Assembly: GCA_031399065.1 (NCBI GenBank)
Contig: JANNOM010000025.1
Coordinates: 1 to 64,000 of the forward strand
DNA length: 64,000 nt
Direction: 5' to 3'
Origin: JADCRZ01 sp031399065
Lineage (GTDB): Bacteria > Bacteroidota > Bacteroidia > Chitinophagales > Chitinophagaceae
In this document: positions 53,390-62,385 of the stretch, one piece after another
Layout of the letters: every line of letters starts with the position of its first letter
Position numbering within the stretch: position 1 is the stretch's first letter
The notes under the pieces: model-generated
What the model saw: the letters and a program-made list of their open reading frames with translations, nothing else
Databases searched by the model: none
Told to the model about the DNA's origin: nothing
Program-made: the position numbers and the translations under genes

Positions 53390-55981
53390 ATGAGCAAATA
53401 TTATATGAAAATTAAGAAGTATCTGTCCATTTTATTAGTAATGTGGTCGTTTTCTGGCTTCGGCCAGAAGATTGTACTGGAAGGTAATTGGAAGTATGCA
53501 GTTGCTGAGTACCGGTCGTTTTCATCTTCTTTGTTTAACGATTCAGCATGGCAGCAAAAAGATGCTGGCAGTCTGCTGCTGAAAAAAGAAGAGCTGGGTG
53601 GCTCAAAAGGGTATGCGCTATTGAGAAAAAAAGTCATCATACCTTCCACTTTTAAACCGGAATTGCGAAAGACAGGAACCTTATCCATTTTTTTGGGCAG
53701 AATATACCAGTCGGATAGTGTATATTTCAACGGCCGTTTAATCGGCTCTACCAGTTCCTCGGATATAAAGAGAAATTACATCCTCCCTACTAATGATATA
53801 CAATGGGACAGGGAAAATGTAATAGCCATTCGTATGCGGCATTGGGGAGATATAAGCGGACTGGAAACGGGTAAGCCTTATATTGCTGCCGCTCCTCCCT
53901 CCACGGTATTTGTATTGAATTCTGATACCCGCGACGAAGATAAACAGGTGCAGATTAATGGCAGGCAGATCGATTATAACCTGGTTGTGACTAATCGGTC
54001 TTCAATAAAAACAGGTGCGGATATAACCGCTTATTTTTATGATCTTTCCGGTAAGCAATTAAATAGTATTACAAAAAAAATAACACTCGATACAGGCAGA
54101 AACATTGCCAGGTTTACTTACAAATCTCCTTTGCCGTTTATTAAAGTGCATTATAAAGTCAGCATTCCCCGGTATACATTAACTGCCGGTTGGAACGATG
54201 CATTCGGGTACAATACGGTGGTGTATCGTAGCGGCCAAGCGGTGATAGCGGATAAAGTAAAAGATCAGTTTATCCCGGCAGATGTGCAGCAGCAGGTGAT
54301 TAAAGGATGGTTGGGCGACCGGCTCCGGATTAATGAAGAAAAGCGGTTGTTGCAAGTGGATGAAAACGCGATACTCGCCGGATTCATCAACCGGCCTGGA
54401 AGTCATCCCTGGATAGGGGAGCATGTAGGAAAATTTCTCGATGCTTCTGCCAATACATATAGAAACACCGGAAACAAAGAATTGAAGATACGTATGGACC
54501 GGACCGTGCAGCAATTAATTGCCACCCAGCTGGAAGATGGATACCTGGGCACGTATTCACCCGAAAGTCATTGGACAAGCTGGGATGTATGGTCGCATAA
54601 ATACAATATTATAGGGCTGTTAAATTATTACTCTTTATCAGGGTTTAAGCCATCGCTGGATGCAGCCATGAAATCCGGTAACCTGCTTTGCAAAACCTTC
54701 GGTTATAATAGCGGTCAAAAAGACCTGATAAAAGCAGGCACACACGTCGGGATGGCTTCCACGAGTGTGTTGGAACCTATGGTAGATCTGTACCGGTTTA
54801 CAGGCGATCAAAAATACCTTGATTTCTGCTACTATATTATCAAAAGTATGGACCAGGAAAACGGTCCTAAGATCATATCGACACTTAATGCTACCGCGGG
54901 AAGGGTAGATAAAACGGCCAATGCTAAAGCATACGAGATGCTTTCTAATCTGGTAGGCATCGTTAAGCTTTATAAATTAACGGCAGACCAGCGTTTTTTA
55001 ACGCCCGTATTGCTTGCATGGAAAAATATTGTCGAAGGCAAATTATATATAACAGGTACCGCCAGTTCTTTCGAGCATTTTAAAGAGGAAGGGGTTCTTC
55101 CCGCCGAGGATAAAGATCATATGGGTGAAGGATGTGTAACTACTACATGGCTGCAGTTTAATTATCATCTATTATGTATTACAGGCGAAATGAAGTATAT
55201 AGATGAACTGGAGAGATCTGTTTATAACCATTTGACCGGTGCCGAAAATCCCCAGAGCGGCTGTGTGAGTTACTATACTCCCCTGGTTGGCGCAAAGCCT
55301 TACCGTTGTGTAATTACCTGTTGCATGTCAAGCATTCCGCGGGGCATATCAATGATCCCTTTGTTCGCAAATGGTACTATGGAGGGCAAACCGTCTTTTC
55401 TTTTTTACCGGTCGGGCGAATATACCGCAATGCTGGCCGGACAAAAAAAGATATCCTTCAATATGACCACCGATTTTCCTGTTAATGGGGACGTTTCTAT
55501 AACGGTAATTTCGGCACAACCGTCGAAGATTCCTGTTATGTTCAGAAAGCCTTACTGGGCTGCGGATTTCGTGATAAAAGTAAATGGTGAAGATCAGGCT
55601 ACTGATGGAAAAGAGGCAGCTTTCATCGATCGGTTATGGACTAAAGGAGACAAGATTTCTATAACCTTTAAAATGCCGTTGGTTCTATTGAACGGCGGTA
55701 AAAGTTACCCGGGCAATATAGCTTTTCAGCGTGGGCCGCAGGTGCTTGCTTACGACCAATCACTTAATAAGACAGAGCTAAAAAGCGTTTATATTAATGG
55801 AAAGGATACAACTCTTACAGATGCCAGTAATGCACTGTCGTCACCCTGGATAGGAATGCAGGCATATTTTATAAACAGTTACGGAGAAGGTTTAAAGGGT
55901 CCCATCGTATTGGTACCTTATGCGGACGCGGGGCAATCGAATGGTTATGTTCAAACATGGCTTCCGGTAAAAAAGGATTAA
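53390..55981 (+). CDS. Secreted GH127-like glycosidase (beta-L-arabinofuranosidase type)
   Basis: The 863-residue precursor has a signal peptide (Met6 is an alternative start, cleavage near residue 26). An N-terminal jelly-roll domain (about 30-180) precedes the (alpha/alpha)6 barrel of GH127/DUF1680 and C-terminal beta domains. The zinc-bound cysteine nucleophile pattern of GH127 is visible: E580 and C582 in MGEGCV, and C644-C645 in ITCCMSS. By family knowledge C644 would be the nucleophile. Activity on beta-L-arabinofuranosides is the best guess. It is third in an operon-like run with ribokinase and a sugar transporter, so it may release the pentose that they take up. Confidence 0.83.
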   Translation: MSKYYMKIKKYLSILLVMWSFSGFGQKIVLEGNWKYAVAEYRSFSSSLFNDSAWQQKDAGSLLLKKEELGGSKGYALLRKKVIIPSTFKPELRKTGTLSIFLGRIYQSDSVYFNGRLIGSTSSSDIKRNYILPTNDIQWDRENVIAIRMRHWGDISGLETGKPYIAAAPPSTVFVLNSDTRDEDKQVQINGRQIDYNLVVTNRSSIKTGADITAYFYDLSGKQLNSITKKITLDTGRNIARFTYKSPLPFIKVHYKVSIPRYTLTAGWNDAFGYNTVVYRSGQAVIADKVKDQFIPADVQQQVIKGWLGDRLRINEEKRLLQVDENAILAGFINRPGSHPWIGEHVGKFLDASANTYRNTGNKELKIRMDRTVQQLIATQLEDGYLGTYSPESHWTSWDVWSHKYNIIGLLNYYSLSGFKPSLDAAMKSGNLLCKTFGYNSGQKDLIKAGTHVGMASTSVLEPMVDLYRFTGDQKYLDFCYYIIKSMDQENGPKIISTLNATAGRVDKTANAKAYEMLSNLVGIVKLYKLTADQRFLTPVLLAWKNIVEGKLYITGTASSFEHFKEEGVLPAEDKDHMGEGCVTTTWLQFNYHLLCITGEMKYIDELERSVYNHLTGAENPQSGCVSYYTPLVGAKPYRCVITCCMSSIPRGISMIPLFANGTMEGKPSFLFYRSGEYTAMLAGQKKISFNMTTDFPVNGDVSITVISAQPSKIPVMFRKPYWAADFVIKVNGEDQATDGKEAAFIDRLWTKGDKISITFKMPLVLLNGGKSYPGNIAFQRGPQVLAYDQSLNKTELKSVYINGKDTTLTDASNALSSPWIGMQAYFINSYGEGLKGPIVLVPYADAGQSNGYVQTWLPVKKD

Positions 55982-56011
55982 AGGTTCAATTCTTATCAGT
56001 AGAAAAAATCT

Positions 56012-56052
56012 AGATTTAAGCGTTAATCATCGAAGGATTAACGCTTAAATCT
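56012..56052. terminator. Bidirectional terminator between convergent genes
   Basis: A perfect 17-bp stem, agatttaagcgttaatc with its complement around a 7-base loop, lies between the convergent GH127-like and flavin-type genes. It has A and T tracts around it. Confidence 0.7.
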
Positions 56053-56061
56053 TACCAATCA

Positions 56062-56598
56062 TTATACATTTATTTTACCTTCTATGGAATCATCCATCGT
56101 TTTCCCCAGTGCTGCACCTATCAATTGTTTGGCAAATGCAACCACCTGTCCATGCTTTGTATCCCAGTAATAACCGTCTTCCGGGGTTACTTTTATTACC
56201 GAAATGCGGGGATCGTCCACTCCTTCCGTAAACCAGGTCTTTAAAATCGGTTCCCAAAGTTCTTTTATTTTGTTTTTGTCCTGGCTGATAGTGGCATTAC
56301 CGTATAAAGTCATAAAGTCAGAATGAGTGCTGCCCTGGAATAATAATTGTACTGAAGGATCGGCGGCTAATTCTGCATTTTTATGGCTGTCATTGGCACT
56401 TAAAAACCAACATACTCCATCTTCATCCACTTTTTGAACAGCCATAGGGCGTGTAGCAAATTGCTCACCCGTTCTTATATTGGTACAAAAAAAGCAACTG
56501 CTCGCTTTTTTAACCAGTTCTATCAGCTTTTCTGCAGCTTTGTGGCCTTGTAAATCTTCATAGTTGTCTTCAATCTGTTGGCGGTTGATGCTATCCAT
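56062..56598 (-). CDS. Pyridoxamine 5'-phosphate oxidase-like flavin protein (general stress type)
   Basis: The 178-residue protein has the split-barrel flavin-binding fold of the general stress protein 26 group. ATRPMAVQKVDEDGVCWFLS is the FMN site (around residues 48-68), then VQLLFQGSTHSDFMTLYG and GYYWDTKHGQVVAF. Members bind FMN or F420, and the reaction is mostly unknown. It is a single gene ended by the shared 17-bp hairpin. Confidence 0.9.
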   Translation of the reverse strand: MDSINRQQIEDNYEDLQGHKAAEKLIELVKKASSCFFCTNIRTGEQFATRPMAVQKVDEDGVCWFLSANDSHKNAELAADPSVQLLFQGSTHSDFMTLYGNATISQDKNKIKELWEPILKTWFTEGVDDPRISVIKVTPEDGYYWDTKHGQVVAFAKQLIGAALGKTMDDSIEGKINV

Positions 56599-56665
56599 AG
56601 TTTTTTTATAATTGCAATATGAAAATCATGCCAACCAATTTTCATACTTCTACGCATCCTGATAC

Positions 56666-57289
56666 CTACACATCCAATAGATTTTCACCAATATTCTTTC
56701 TCAACAATTCATAATCTTTACTATCGTACCATTTCACTTTTTGAACCAGCATAATATTTACCAGGCTACCTGATTGTAAAGTGATGGTAAAAAGGGCATC
56801 CTGAAGTTCCCATTTGGTGGTTGTTGGATATTCCTTGTCCACCAGGATCAACAGATCCCAATCGCTTTCGGTACTATTATTTCCCGCAGCTCTATTTCCG
56901 TGTAACATGATTCGTGCATCAGGGATTTTGGATAAAATAGTGGATTTAATAGTAGCCAATGTTTGTTTATCCTGTTCCAATGCCTGGATAAGACTCATAT
57001 TTCCGCTTGTCAAAAGAAAATCTTTCACCAGCGCACGAAAAACCTGATTCGGCGGTACTTTCATCATCTGGCAGGCTCTTTCTTTCAACACCCGATCGGC
57101 CGTAATTTTTTTAGCGTACGAGATAGCGTGGTTCATTTTCTTATTGGACTGTTTTTGCTTTTCGCTCAATACGCGGTTGCTCATATTGGGAACGCTGGTG
57201 ATCACAGTTTTGTCCTTATACTGCTTCACCACCATATTTTTCACTTTCCCAGACACCCCTGTCAGGAAGATATTGTCTCTGACTATCAT
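56666..57289 (-). CDS. Nucleotidyltransferase with an unusual N-terminal domain
   Basis: The 207-residue protein has two parts. Residues about 1-95 form a basic domain beginning FLTGVSGKVKNMVVKQYKDK and ending in helices (DRVLKERACQMMKV). Its glycine-lysine start resembles the DUF6266 type. Residues about 105-207 form a minimal nucleotidyltransferase domain with HGNRAAGN in place of the usual GSRA-G, and the metal-binding pair in SDWDLL. The catalytic Asp pair is intact, but the serine of the GS motif is asparagine. MNT domains often act as antitoxins or in tRNA-like transfer, yet no HEPN partner is next to it. Function unknown. Confidence 0.72.
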   Translation of the reverse strand: MIVRDNIFLTGVSGKVKNMVVKQYKDKTVITSVPNMSNRVLSEKQKQSNKKMNHAISYAKKITADRVLKERACQMMKVPPNQVFRALVKDFLLTSGNMSLIQALEQDKQTLATIKSTILSKIPDARIMLHGNRAAGNNSTESDWDLLILVDKEYPTTTKWELQDALFTITLQSGSLVNIMLVQKVKWYDSKDYELLRKNIGENLLDV

Positions 57290-57494
57290 TTGTAGTTTTA
57301 TGGCAAATATAATGATTTATCATTTTAAATACAATAACTCTACAATCATTCTGCATTCATCTTCCATAAGATAATGGTAGATGAATGTATAAATAACGAA
57401 TATAAAATGGTTTAATTATATAGAATCCATTAGTCTTGGATGCGTTGCGAATTTGGTGCGGATGCCAATTTAATACTTCCTTACTCAGAAAAAT

Positions 57495-57670
57495 TTATCT
57501 TTTATCAAAATTCACCATCCACTGAATGCCCAATTTATTTGTTGGCATTCCGCAGTAATCGCCCCAAAAGATATCCATCATTGGCATGGCAGATGGTCGC
57601 CGGCTGAAAGGGTTGTATAGATCGTGTCCGCTTTCTCTTTACTTTCAGGGTGAAGTGATAAGTCGATATT
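57495..57670 (-). pseudogene. Remnant of a PhnB-like VOC (glyoxalase-fold) protein
   Basis: On the minus strand one frame reads IDLSLHPESKEKADTIYTTL with an SAG after it, then hits a stop. The next frame continues MPMMDIFWGDYCGMP and IQWMVNFDKR before a stop at 57495. Together they match the last third of PhnB/3-demethylubiquinone-methyltransferase-like VOC proteins, with a frameshift near DHLP. No upstream part is present, so the gene is truncated and broken. Confidence 0.75.
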
Positions 57671-57682
57671 TGTTCACGTTAT

Positions 57683-57790
57683 AAATTAACACAACAATTG
57701 GAAGAAAATTTGTGGCAGATATGGAGCGAAAAAGACAAAGTTCACCGAATGAAAGCCATTGAAAATATCGATGCAAAAGCCAGTGTCTAT
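57683..57790 (+). pseudogene. Remnant of an NTF2-like (SnoaL) protein
   Basis: An in-frame stretch reads KLTQQLEENLWQIWSEKDKV and RMKAIENIDAKASVY, the usual N-terminal helices of a small NTF2-like protein. After that the sequence is unlike the family. It runs in frame into the pirin gene, which would give a false 52-residue extension. It is probably a leftover of a truncated gene. Confidence 0.6.
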
Positions 57791-57853
57791 ACTTGTATGT
57801 TTTTCCAGACGATAATACATAACTCACGATTTCAATCTTATAATTTTAAAATA

Positions 57854-58726
57854 ATGAAAAAGAAAATTAGTTTTTCAGCACAAGGGCAAAGAGCCGACAT
57901 CGGCGCCATTACTATTTATCGCATGTTGCCAAACAGGTATGCTGATGCGGTTGGTCCTTTTGTATTTCTTGACCACATTGCACCCATGAAGCATTCTGCA
58001 GGTAAACCTTTGGAGAATATGGGAACCGGTGCACATCCGCACAGAGGCATTGCAACACTTACTTATATTCTGAATGGGGAAGGCGAACATTATGATAGCG
58101 GAGGGAATCATGCCACTGTTTACTCTGGCGGTGCACAATGGATGAAAGCAGGTAACGGAATAATTCATGATGAAACGCTTAATATAGATTCACAAACAGG
58201 CGAAATGCTCACTCATGGTTTTCAGTTTTGGATTAATCTTCCATCAAAAATAAAAGCGGAAACACCTGAATATATTCCGATACATGCAGCCGATATTCCG
58301 AAACAAGAATTAGGTGATAAGAAAGGTTGGCTGAAAGTTATTGTGGGTGAATATGAAAATGCGAAATCAAAAATCCCAAATTATTCAATACAGTTTCTCT
58401 ATCACATCCATTTGGAAGCGGGAAAACAATTTTCAATGGCAACTGGAAACGAGATGGAATGCGCAGCATTACTTCCTTTGCAGGACGCGGTAATTAACGA
58501 CACCGAATTCAATAAAGGGGATTTCATTGAATTTGACAGGCAAGAGGGGATAATTGAAATCAACAATAATTCTAAAGATGCAATTGATATTATTCTGTTT
58601 GGCGGTGAAAAATATACAGAGCCAATTGTTGCACAAGGTCCATTCGTGATGAATACTCAAAGCGAAATTGCCCAGGCTTATCGTGATTTTCATACGGGGA
58701 AATACGGTGAGATTAAATATAAATAA
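57854..58726 (+). CDS. Pirin family protein
   Basis: With the ATG at 57854 the protein has 290 residues, a typical pirin. The N-terminal cupin shows PHRGIATLTYILNGEGEH with the metal-binding histidines and a later glutamate. The motif HDETLN follows, and a second cupin with EAGKQFSMA lies at the C terminus. Bacterial pirins are iron-binding bicupins, and some show quercetin dioxygenase activity. The upstream 52 codons belong to an NTF2-like remnant and are not part of it. An HxlR pseudogene lies just after it. Confidence 0.9.
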   Translation: MKKKISFSAQGQRADIGAITIYRMLPNRYADAVGPFVFLDHIAPMKHSAGKPLENMGTGAHPHRGIATLTYILNGEGEHYDSGGNHATVYSGGAQWMKAGNGIIHDETLNIDSQTGEMLTHGFQFWINLPSKIKAETPEYIPIHAADIPKQELGDKKGWLKVIVGEYENAKSKIPNYSIQFLYHIHLEAGKQFSMATGNEMECAALLPLQDAVINDTEFNKGDFIEFDRQEGIIEINNNSKDAIDIILFGGEKYTEPIVAQGPFVMNTQSEIAQAYRDFHTGKYGEIKYK

Positions 58727-58730
58727 GATA

Positions 58731-58957
58731 TTGGTAAAACAAAGTGTTTTAATGAAATTCAGAATGAAATCACTGGAATATCCCTAAGGTATTAGCTAAT
58801 GAACTAAAAGATTTGGAATTTGAATTTCTTTATCACATACATGGTTTATCGTGACGCCACAGCAGGCATTATTTATGAAGCGACCGACTATAGCCTAACT
58901 TAAAACGTACTATGTGAATTAAATGCCTGGGGTGAACAGCACAAGGAAAAATATTGA
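58731..58957 (+). pseudogene. Degraded HxlR family regulator
   Basis: Across three frames the plus strand gives GKTKCFNEIQNEITGISLR, then VLANELKDLE after a frameshift, then VYRDATAGIIYEATDYSLT, a stop codon, and VLCELNAWGEQHKEKY at the end. In this order they align with the second half of HxlR proteins (the intact one at 30051 has LRFNEILHGIGDVSQRM and LRHLEEDG). The 5' part is missing. It is therefore a truncated, frameshifted pseudogene just behind pirin. Confidence 0.75.
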
Positions 58958-59104
58958 ATCTTTATTCTGTTTAAAATTTGTATAATTTTTTATCCATGAT
59001 TTTATAGTAACCTCAGGAATTATAAAATTTCATTTTTCTATATTCAAAAACAATTCTGTAATACTAGTAAAATTTCCAAGAAATGGGGATTTTTTAAAAA
59101 CTAA

Positions 59105-59136
59105 TTGGAATTATACAGGTGGAAACATTAAATTTG
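59105..59136 (+). promoter_or_regulatory. Promoter of the TPR histidine kinase gene
   Basis: TTG at 59105-59107 is followed after 21 bases by TAAATTTG at 59129-59136, an exact -7 box. The leader to the ATG would be about 15 bases. Confidence 0.5.
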
Positions 59137-59158
59137 AAAAAAGCTAAACACGGCAGAT

Positions 59159-61129
59159 ATGACGATTAAAAAAAACTGTGGCTATTTGCTTTCCATTCTT
59201 TTAATCGTAGTTTTTTCTGTTGCCAATGTTTTTTCTCAAAATCCAGTCGCAGACAGTCTCTTGAAATCACTCCCTTTTGAAAAAAATGATTCTTTAAGAA
59301 TTGTAATGCTGAGGGATATTGGTTATAGTTATGAGCAAACCAATGCAGATAAAAGCAGTGTTTATTATCTGCAGGCAATGGCATCAGCAAAAAAAATAAA
59401 TAATAACTATCAGTATTTGGCTGCATTGATGGATTATGGCCGCCTGCATGTTATCATTGGTAAATATGATAGTGCAATAGCTATCCTGCAATCCATGCTG
59501 TCGCAAACTAATCCGCAAACAGGTTATAAATTAAAAGGGGGTGCATTGGCCAATTTGGGCAATATATACCTTCACCAAAGCATGTATGGTGAGGCGCAGA
59601 ACTATTACCTGAAAGCGATTAACTTATTTGAAAAAAATAATGATGAACAACGGTTGGTAAAAGTATATGGTAATATCAGTGGCGTGTTTTGTGATTTAAA
59701 GCAACTTGACAATGCCATATTGTATGCTCAAAAGATGCTGGCTATTGCAACAAAAAATAATGATAAAGAAAATAAGGTAACAGCTTTAAATAATCTTTCT
59801 AATGCATACGACAGATTGAATGATTATGAAAAGGTAGATAGTTTATTAAACAAGGCTTTGCCGGTAGCAATTGAATTAGACAATCCATTTTATCTTTTTA
59901 ATATTTATTTTAACCTTGGTACTAATTATATTGAATTGAAGAATTATGACGAGGCAATTGTACAGATTGAAAAAGCTGTAACTCTTGGCAGAACGCTTAG
60001 CAACAAAGAAGAACTTGGCCTGCCATTGTCTCAATTGGGAAGGGTATATTCAATCAAAAATAATTTTGTAAAAGCAGTGCCATTTTTAAAGGAAGCCGAG
60101 CAAATACTTACAGGAAGTAAACGTAGATATGATTTACGTGAATTGTATTTAGTGATTGCTGAAACGGAAAAAAAAATGGGTAATGATGATGAGGCTTACG
60201 ATTACCTTTTTAAATATGCAGAATTAAAAGATACCATTTACAACGAAGCGACCTCTGCTAAAATTGCTGAACTTGAAATAAATTATCAAACAGCAAAAAA
60301 AGAAAAGGATATTTTACAATTGCAGCAGCAGGCAAAAAATAAAGCAGACAGTATTCAAAAAACTAAAACGATTGCTTACATATTGCTTGGATCTCTTTTA
60401 ACACTTTTGCTCATCAGTTTCTTATCCTACCGAACTTACAAACAAAAGCAACAATTACAACAGCAGCAAATAAAACAATTAGAAAACGAAAAACTACTGC
60501 TGGCTACCGAGTCTATCTTAAAAGGCCAGGAAGATGAACGAAGCCGTTTGGCGCAGGACCTTCATGATGGCCTGGGTGGTATGCTGAGCGGTGTTAAACT
60601 AACATTAAGTGCCATGAAAGGAAATATTATTCTCCCCGAAGAAAGTGGCCGTTTATTTACCAAAGCTTTTGAACAGTTAGACAGTTCTATTGGCGAAATG
60701 CGCCGTGTTGCCCATAATATGATGCCGGAGGCCCTGGTTAACCTGGGATTGCAGCAAGCGCTGATGGATTACTGTGATGGTATTAATGCAGCAAATGGAT
60801 TAAACATCAATTGCGAATTTCATGGGCTGGAAAACCGACTTAAGAATACAACAGAAATTATTGTGTACCGCATTGTGCAGGAACTGCTCAATAATATTAT
60901 TAAACATGCCTACGCCGGCAATGTATTGGTTCAGGTCATAAAAAACGAGAAAGAGTTAAATATAACAGTAGAAGATAACGGCATTGGTTTTAATAAAGAA
61001 GAGTCCTTCATTAAAAAAGGAGCAGGCCTGAAAAATATTCAGTCACGGGTAGATTATTTAAAAGGCGAATTAGATATTAAATCCATACCCGGAAAGGGAA
61101 CATCGGTACATATCAATTGCAATGTTTAA
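59159..61129 (+). CDS. TPR-containing HisKA_3 sensor histidine kinase
   Basis: The 656-residue protein has a signal peptide (1-26, VFSQ), about six TPR repeats in the periplasm (about 60-350) and a coiled region. One membrane helix (about 404-424) precedes the cytoplasmic kinase. The phosphoacceptor is H469 in LAQDLHDGLGG. The ATPase domain has N578/N579 in ELLNNIIKHAY, VEDNGIGF and GAGLKNIQSRV. Periplasmic TPR kinases of this type normally pair with a NarL-type regulator in the next frame. Here that gene is decayed, so the kinase may be orphaned or use another regulator, such as those at 13.9-18.4 kb. Confidence 0.92.
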   Translation: MTIKKNCGYLLSILLIVVFSVANVFSQNPVADSLLKSLPFEKNDSLRIVMLRDIGYSYEQTNADKSSVYYLQAMASAKKINNNYQYLAALMDYGRLHVIIGKYDSAIAILQSMLSQTNPQTGYKLKGGALANLGNIYLHQSMYGEAQNYYLKAINLFEKNNDEQRLVKVYGNISGVFCDLKQLDNAILYAQKMLAIATKNNDKENKVTALNNLSNAYDRLNDYEKVDSLLNKALPVAIELDNPFYLFNIYFNLGTNYIELKNYDEAIVQIEKAVTLGRTLSNKEELGLPLSQLGRVYSIKNNFVKAVPFLKEAEQILTGSKRRYDLRELYLVIAETEKKMGNDDEAYDYLFKYAELKDTIYNEATSAKIAELEINYQTAKKEKDILQLQQQAKNKADSIQKTKTIAYILLGSLLTLLLISFLSYRTYKQKQQLQQQQIKQLENEKLLLATESILKGQEDERSRLAQDLHDGLGGMLSGVKLTLSAMKGNIILPEESGRLFTKAFEQLDSSIGEMRRVAHNMMPEALVNLGLQQALMDYCDGINAANGLNINCEFHGLENRLKNTTEIIVYRIVQELLNNIIKHAYAGNVLVQVIKNEKELNITVEDNGIGFNKEESFIKKGAGLKNIQSRVDYLKGELDIKSIPGKGTSVHINCNV

Positions 61130-61138
61130 AAAACCACG

Positions 61139-61260
61139 ATGGAAAAATTTCTATTTTAATTATCGACGACTATCCGATTGTATTGGAAGGTTTTAAATAA
61201 TTACTCTCTATCAGCAATTTGTAAATAACCGGTATTACAATCAATGCTTTTGTGGAAATA
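61139..61260 (+). pseudogene. Degraded response regulator next to the TPR kinase
   Basis: Behind ATGGAAAAA the frame breaks in an A run (five A where six would fit). One frame over it reads ISILIIDDYPIVLEGFK, which is the start of a NarL-type receiver with its two aspartates. A TAA follows, then LLSISNL, another TAA and ITGITINAFVEI. The frameshift and two stops show that the cognate regulator is dead. Confidence 0.75.
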
Positions 61261-61567
61261 GATATTAATACAGTTGATGTGAACACCCAATTGAATACAC
61301 AAATATCTCAATTAAAAGATTGCCTAAAGGCTAAAGGCGAAAGATTGGTTTTTTGCCTTAAACTGCGTAAAGGCTTCGGCAAATCCCTTTGCTAAACCCG
61401 TAAACTTCATTTTACCTGAAGTTGGTTCGCCACGATAAAATCCTCAAAGAAAAATACATTGGCGTTCTGGACTTTGCTATGGTGGCGCATTAAAAACATA
61501 AGTGTTCAATTAAACACGTTTAAAACCAAATCAACGCGTTGTAACCCAATATTTTTTATAAATGCTG
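61261..61567. other. Intergenic remnant zone
   Basis: There is no intact gene. A minus-strand frame at 61324-61410 (28 residues, MKFTGLAKGFAEAFTQFKAK) is preceded by 11 in-frame coding-like codons and looks like the end of some gene. It could not be assigned. Confidence 0.35.
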
Positions 61568-62374
61568 TTATTTGGTAAGTAGCCCGGCGTCCAATACAAA
61601 CTGGGAACCCGTTACAAACCTCGATTTGTCGGATACTAAAAAAACTACCGCATTGGCAACATCTTCTGCCTCTACCCAGGGCACGTCGATTAGATTCCCT
61701 GCACTTCTTTCCGCCACTTGTTTTGGTGTTAATCCTTCAAGTGCGGCAAGACCGTCATTCATAGGGGAATTAACACCTGTTGGGTGTATAGAATTAACCC
61801 GGATATTATGTGGAGCCAATTCAATAGCCCAGGATTTCGTTAACCCGGTAAGTCCCCATTTGGAAGCGGCGTAATGGCTTAAACGATTCATTCCGCGCAA
61901 ACCTGCAATCGATGAATTGTTAATGATGACACCTGATTTTTGATTGATCAGTACAGGAATAATACGCCTTGCTACAAGCCATGCACCTTTTAGGTTGATG
62001 TCCAGCATAGTATCCCATTCTTTTTCCGTAAGTTCGTGAGCCGAACCATAAGCACAGATTCCGGCGTTATTAAATAGTATATCTATACGTTTAAACTGTT
62101 TTAGCGTTGCTTCTACCGCCCCGGTAATATCATCGTCTACTCTTACATCACCTGTAAAAGCAAGACAGTTTACGCCAAGCGATTTACATTCATCTTCCAG
62201 TGTATTGAGTTCGTTTGCAGAACCCAGCTCATAACCGGGATAAGCAAGCGTTCGGGCAATATCGAAAGCGGCGATATGAACACCTTCTTTTGCCAGCGCG
62301 AGCGCAGTTGCCCTTCCCTGTCCGTGGGCAGCTCCTGTAATAAATGCTACTTTATCCTGCAGGTCATTGGCCAT
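61568..62374 (-). CDS. Short-chain dehydrogenase of the mycofactocin-coupled/carveol type
   Basis: The 268-residue protein has TGAAHGQGRATALALA (14-29), NNAGICAYG, NNSSIAGLRG and the catalytic YAASK. After the first aspartate (AFDIA) there is an insertion, RTLAYPGYELGSANELNTL (about 42-60). This is like that of carveol dehydrogenase and mycofactocin-coupled SDRs, where the NAD is held tightly. Mycofactocin itself is not known in Bacteroidota, so only the structural type is claimed. It probably oxidises a secondary alcohol. It follows a carboxymuconolactone-decarboxylase-like gene by 11 bases, so they form an operon. Confidence 0.9.
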   Translation of the reverse strand: MANDLQDKVAFITGAAHGQGRATALALAKEGVHIAAFDIARTLAYPGYELGSANELNTLEDECKSLGVNCLAFTGDVRVDDDITGAVEATLKQFKRIDILFNNAGICAYGSAHELTEKEWDTMLDINLKGAWLVARRIIPVLINQKSGVIINNSSIAGLRGMNRLSHYAASKWGLTGLTKSWAIELAPHNIRVNSIHPTGVNSPMNDGLAALEGLTPKQVAERSAGNLIDVPWVEAEDVANAVVFLVSDKSRFVTGSQFVLDAGLLTK

Positions 62375-62385
62375 AAATATCTATT

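Noticed and set aside
57698..57853. 52-residue N-terminal extension of pirin
   Set aside because: It matches the start of an NTF2-like protein, not a pirin, and is best seen as a remnant in the same frame.
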